Source: Synechococcaceae cyanobacterium RL_1_2
Lineage (GTDB): Bacteria > Cyanobacteriota > Cyanobacteriia > Cyanobacteriales > JAAUPO01
Assembly: GCA_012033095.1 (NCBI GenBank)
Contig: JAAUPO010000071.1
Location: 1 to 8,403, forward strand
DNA: 8,403 nt
Direction of reading: 5' to 3'
Each line of letters opens with the position of its first letter. Within the stretch, counting starts at the first letter, position 1. A program made the translations under genes and the position numbers. Below, piece after piece: positions 5,585-8,403 of this stretch. Under the pieces are notes generated by a model. That model saw only the letters and a program-made list of their open reading frames with translations. It searched no databases and was not told where the DNA came from.

Positions 5585-6724
5585 CTAGGGTAGATGAATT
5601 TCCCCTAATAGGCCTTCGGCCCTAGCCCCCGTGGCGGTGGGTAAATTGCCGGGGATGCCATGCCAACGCCAATAGGCTAAAACTGCAAACGCGATCGCTT
5701 CTTTAAAATCACTACTGACCCCCAGGGCATCACTGGGAATTACTGCTACATTTTCTAGGTAGGCCCTGAGGCGGGAGATCAGATAGGTATTATGCACCCC
5801 ACCTCCACAGATAATTACTTCATCGGGCATTTGGGGTAAAAAGCGACGATAACTATCCGCGATCGAAGCAGCGGTTAATTCCGTTAGGGTGGCTAACCAA
5901 TCAGGGGCAGATAGGTGTAGATCTTGGGCTTGGGCGCACCGTTGGCAATGGTGAAAATATTCTAGACCAAATAATTCTCGCCCCGTGGATTTGGGGGGAG
6001 CTTGGGTAAAAAACTCCTCCTGTAACCATTGCTCCACTAATTCTAAACAGGGTATCCCTTTCGCTGCCCAGGCTCCATTGGGGTCATAGGTTTGTTCTCC
6101 GTCGGTAAATTCAGCGATCGCAATATCCAATAACGTATTACCTGGGCCCGTATCCCACCCTTGCACCTGGGCTAACCAATCCCGATCGCTACGGGCTGGA
6201 ATATAGGTCAAATTACTAATGCCGCCAATGTTTTGAATACAACGGTGATGGGCATCATGGCTAAGCACACAAGCATCAACCTTTGGCACCAGGGGCGCAC
6301 CCTGCCCCCCTAACACTAGATCTTGTTGACGAAAATTACTAACGGTAGGAATTTGGGTTTGATGGGCGATCACGGCTCCCCGTCCTAGTTGCCAACTATA
6401 ACCTAACTGCCCTGGCAACGGAGGACGATGGAAAATGGTCTGGCCATGGGAACCAATTAAGGCCGCTGGTTCCTGGTGCCGTTGAATAGCAAGGGCCGCT
6501 TGGGCAAACACCTCCGCGATCGCTCATCCATAGTCGCTAAGGTTTCTGGACTAACCGCTTGCCCAGTAATTAAGCCTAAAATTTGCTCCCGTAATGAGGA
6601 GGATAGGGATAGTTTCCCCAGCAATTACGTCTAATTGTAGATCCATCCCCGTCCCAGAAATGTTTACTAGGGCGGTATCAATACCATCCGCAGAGGTTCC
6701 ACTCATTAAACCTGTAACTAACAT
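5585..6724 (-). pseudogene. anmK: Anhydro-N-acetylmuramic acid kinase (AnmK), broken near its N-terminus by apparent single-base losses
   Basis: AnmK opens and phosphorylates 1,6-anhydro-MurNAc released from cell-wall turnover, giving MurNAc-6-phosphate for peptidoglycan recycling; it is cytoplasmic. The start at 6724 (ATG, with GGAAAGG just upstream) gives [20 protein letters not shown], the family's ATP-site opening. The frame is lost near 6608-6598, where the expected PYPPSLREQ appears with two C's too few, continues as [20 protein letters not shown] in a second frame, and is lost again at the HIP1 site 6516-6523. The remaining 308 residues (from ~6511) are intact, with [29 protein letters not shown], the catalytic-Asp region, and IICGGGVHN. 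Three one-base restorations give 380 residues, the normal family size. Read as it stands, only an N-terminally truncated 308-residue protein from GTG 6511 could be made, lacking the ATP-site loop. The stop lies 18 bp from that of the beta-lactamase. Confidence 0.88.
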
Positions 6725-7107
6725 AATGACCTTTCCCTGGTATCAAAAAATCCCGCAATAACGATCAAAAGCTTCAGGATGAAAACAAATCTCTCTACAA
6801 CGCTTTATACAATGGTCTTGATTTAAACTTAGCTCCAGACTGAGCATATTTAAAACACTTGAGGACTAGCATTTGTAGCGAATTTGCCTATGGTTAAGTA
6901 CACATAAATCTTTGCACAATAAAGCATTATAAAAATCTGTAGTATTATCTACAAATTGTGAAACTCGCTATATTATCCCCTATTTTCCCACAGTCCGATT
7001 TAGTTCTGGGGAGCCACGGGAAGCAGCATTAACCACGGTGTTATCACGGTTAGGGGGATCAATCTTTATCTTAAACGAACTTTTTGATCCTAGGGTTTTA
7101 CGGGGTT
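6725..7107. other. Intergenic stretch between anmK and the glycosyltransferase, no clear gene
   Basis: These 383 bp split into an AT-rich left part and a more GC-rich right part. The left part holds TGTAG-TATTAT-CTACA (6938-6953), a 5-bp inverted pair that could be an anmK upstream operator, and promoter-like AT blocks (TTGCAC at 6912, TATAAA nearby) without convincing spacing. The right part (about 6967-7080) keeps open frames on both strands: a minus-strand frame reads IDPPNRDNTVVNAASRGSPE before a stop at about 6967, and a plus-strand frame also stays open. Both lack a start codon in context and a recognisable family. It may be a remnant of a repeat or intron. No tRNA cloverleaf was seen. 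Confidence 0.45.
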
Positions 7108-8245
7108 TTATGGCTTCAAAACTTCCTCGTAAACTTGTTCGATCGCTTTAACCATTTCCCTCCCATCGAATAACTGCTGGGTCAATTGTTGGGCATTATG
7201 GCCTAAGCGATCGCGCTCAGGGGGATGACGGAGCAAAAAAATTAATGGTGAACTAATTTTTCCCAATCTTGGGGGGGAAATAATAGGCCGGTTTGTTGAT
7301 GGTGCACAATTTCAGGAATGCCATAAATATTAGGCACAACCACCGCTTTACCCATTAACATCGCCTCTGTCATTGCTCGCCCTAACCCTTCCCACAAAGA
7401 AGACAGGGCAAAAATATCACTGATGGCTAGAATATCTAGTACATCTTCCCTAGAGCCTAAAAATTGAACTTGATGCTGGAGTCCTAAGGTTTCCACCTGC
7501 GTTAATAATTCGGGTTTTAGCTCGCCATCCCCCACCAGGAGCAACACCGTATCAGGGCAAGTTTTCACCACTTCAGCAAAGGCTTGAATCAAATAATGGG
7601 GGGCTTTTTGGGGTTCTAGGCGACCCACCATGGTAATAATTTGGGTTGGAGTTTTCAGACCTAATGCTTGACGTAATTGATTTTGCTCCGGTTTAAGGGC
7701 TGCTAACCGACGGAAATCGATACCACTGTAGATGGTGCGAGAATTTTCTTGGGTGATGATGCCTAAGGCGATCGCTTGGTTACGATTGAGCTCCGAGACG
7801 GTAATTAGAAATTGAGTGTAACTGGCGGCCCAACGTTCTAACCAGATAAATAGATTTTGTTTCCACTGGGGCATAAAATCGTGGAACGGAAAGCCATGGA
7901 TAGTATGCACTACCGGAGTTTTTGTAATGAAAGCGGCGATTCGCCCTAAAATCCCTGCTTTTGAGCTATGGGTATGGATTAGATCAAATTTTTCCCGCCG
8001 CATTAATTGCACAATTTGCCACAACGCCCGTAAATCCTTAATGGGATTGATGGGGTTAACTAGGGTCTCAATGGGGCTAAATTGGTCACTAGAGATTTTC
8101 GCTCGGTCTAACCATTCTCCGGCCGGATTGCTGGCTACGTGCACAATATAACGATCGCGATGTGGAGTTCCACGGTGAGTAAAGTATTGTCTTGAGCTCC
8201 CCCCACCACCAGGCGAGTAATTAAATGTAATACTTTCATTTTCAT
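7108..8245 (-). pseudogene. GT4-family glycosyltransferase, broken at both ends by apparent single-base losses
   Basis: This is a cytoplasmic GT-B-fold glycosyltransferase (family 4) that moves a sugar from a nucleotide donor, probably in cell-surface polysaccharide assembly. The N-terminal reading from ATG 8245 (or 8239) gives MKMKVLHLITRLVVGGAQDN, the usual GT4 opening with the GGA loop. The frame is lost near 8162 (one C short within LHHRDRY), then runs cleanly for about 300 residues: IHTHSSKAG (restored residues ~90-98), VGRLEPQKAPHYLIQAF (from ~207) and the donor-binding EX7E motif EGLGRAMTE (Glu ~286 and ~294), followed by GIPEIV. A stop appears at 7242 where one T is missing, but the next frame continues with ...LLRHPPERDRLGHNAQQL and ends at TAA 7108-7110. 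Two one-base restorations give 379 residues, a normal length. If the lesions are real, the loss of residues before ~35 and of the final helices would probably disable the enzyme. Donor and acceptor are unknown. Confidence 0.86.
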
Positions 8246-8403
8246 AGGTTAAATCGGCGATCGTGCTGGTGAGCCATTAACCAGAGTAAAGGAGATTCGC
8301 TGTTTTTGCGCACAAGTCACGGCCAAAGATTTATTGGGAGCATCTCACTTTTGCAGAAACACTCATCTTAGGAGATTGAAACCCCTATTCTGTCGTTAGC
8401 AAA
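8246..8403 (-). other. Right end of the window: possible tail of an upstream reading frame, unrecognised
   Basis: On the minus strand a short frame reads ESPLLWLMAHQHDRRFNL and stops with TGA overlapping the glycosyltransferase ATG (ATGA), the arrangement expected of two translationally coupled genes. Further upstream every frame is closed within about 60-100 bases, so it would need one or more extra single-base losses (for instance in the A-run near 8311-8316) to extend. It could equally be non-coding. I recognise no family. Confidence 0.2.

Noticed and set aside
6990..7060. Possible group II intron domain V (GAGCC...GGTTA)
   Set aside because: The start resembles the AGC-containing stem and a pairing GGTT follows, but the expected 34-nt hairpin with GNRA-like loop and two-base bulge cannot be folded cleanly.

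Overview
The window looks like chromosomal DNA from a unicellular cyanobacterium of moderate GC, in the broad Synechocystis/Geminocystis/Crocosphaera-like range. I counted eight exact copies of the cyanobacterial HIP1 octamer GCGATCGC by eye, starting at 2469, 2917, 3177, 4292, 5691, 6516, 7207 and 7768. The gene content agrees: a RbcR (Ycf30)-type LysR regulator, a thioredoxin with the atypical WCGLC centre, a very small one-helix protein resembling the NDH-1 subunit NdhP, and an NnrU/Z-ISO-type membrane protein. The species cannot be fixed from the sequence alone.

Layout from left to right. Bases 1-968 (minus) hold the first ~322 residues of an RND efflux pump. Bases 969-1480 carry no gene and contain a palindromic dispersed repeat split by a ~130-bp MITE-like insertion. 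rbcR (1481-2521, minus) diverges across 332 bp from an NnrU/Z-ISO-like gene (2854-3568, plus), which is followed 31 bp later by a trxC-like thioredoxin (3600-3929, plus). A hairpin separates trxC from a convergent 40-residue membrane protein (4039-4161, minus, probable NdhP). Bases 4315-4530 hold two abutting MITE/repeat units. A class D beta-lactamase (4700-5566, plus) has its own extended -10 promoter and faces anmK (5585-6724, minus) tail to tail with an 18-bp gap. After 383 bp without a clear gene comes a GT4 glycosyltransferase (7108-8245, minus), then 158 bp of unclear content.

The genes do not form one pathway. They group as carbon and redox physiology of a phototroph (RbcR, TrxC, NdhP, perhaps carotenoid isomerisation by the NnrU/Z-ISO-like protein) and envelope functions (RND pump, secreted beta-lactamase, AnmK in peptidoglycan recycling, a polysaccharide glycosyltransferase).

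The most striking overall feature is that three genes (NnrU-like, anmK, GT4) are each broken by what look like single-base losses, seven in total, mostly from short runs of identical bases. Restoring one base at each site gives full-length conserved proteins of 238, 380 and 379 residues. This is either a systematic indel artefact of the assembly or recent decay of non-essential genes; the sequence alone cannot decide. I did not find a convincing new multi-gene system. The best leads are the nested mobile repeats, the putative operator over the beta-lactamase promoter, and the frameshift pattern.
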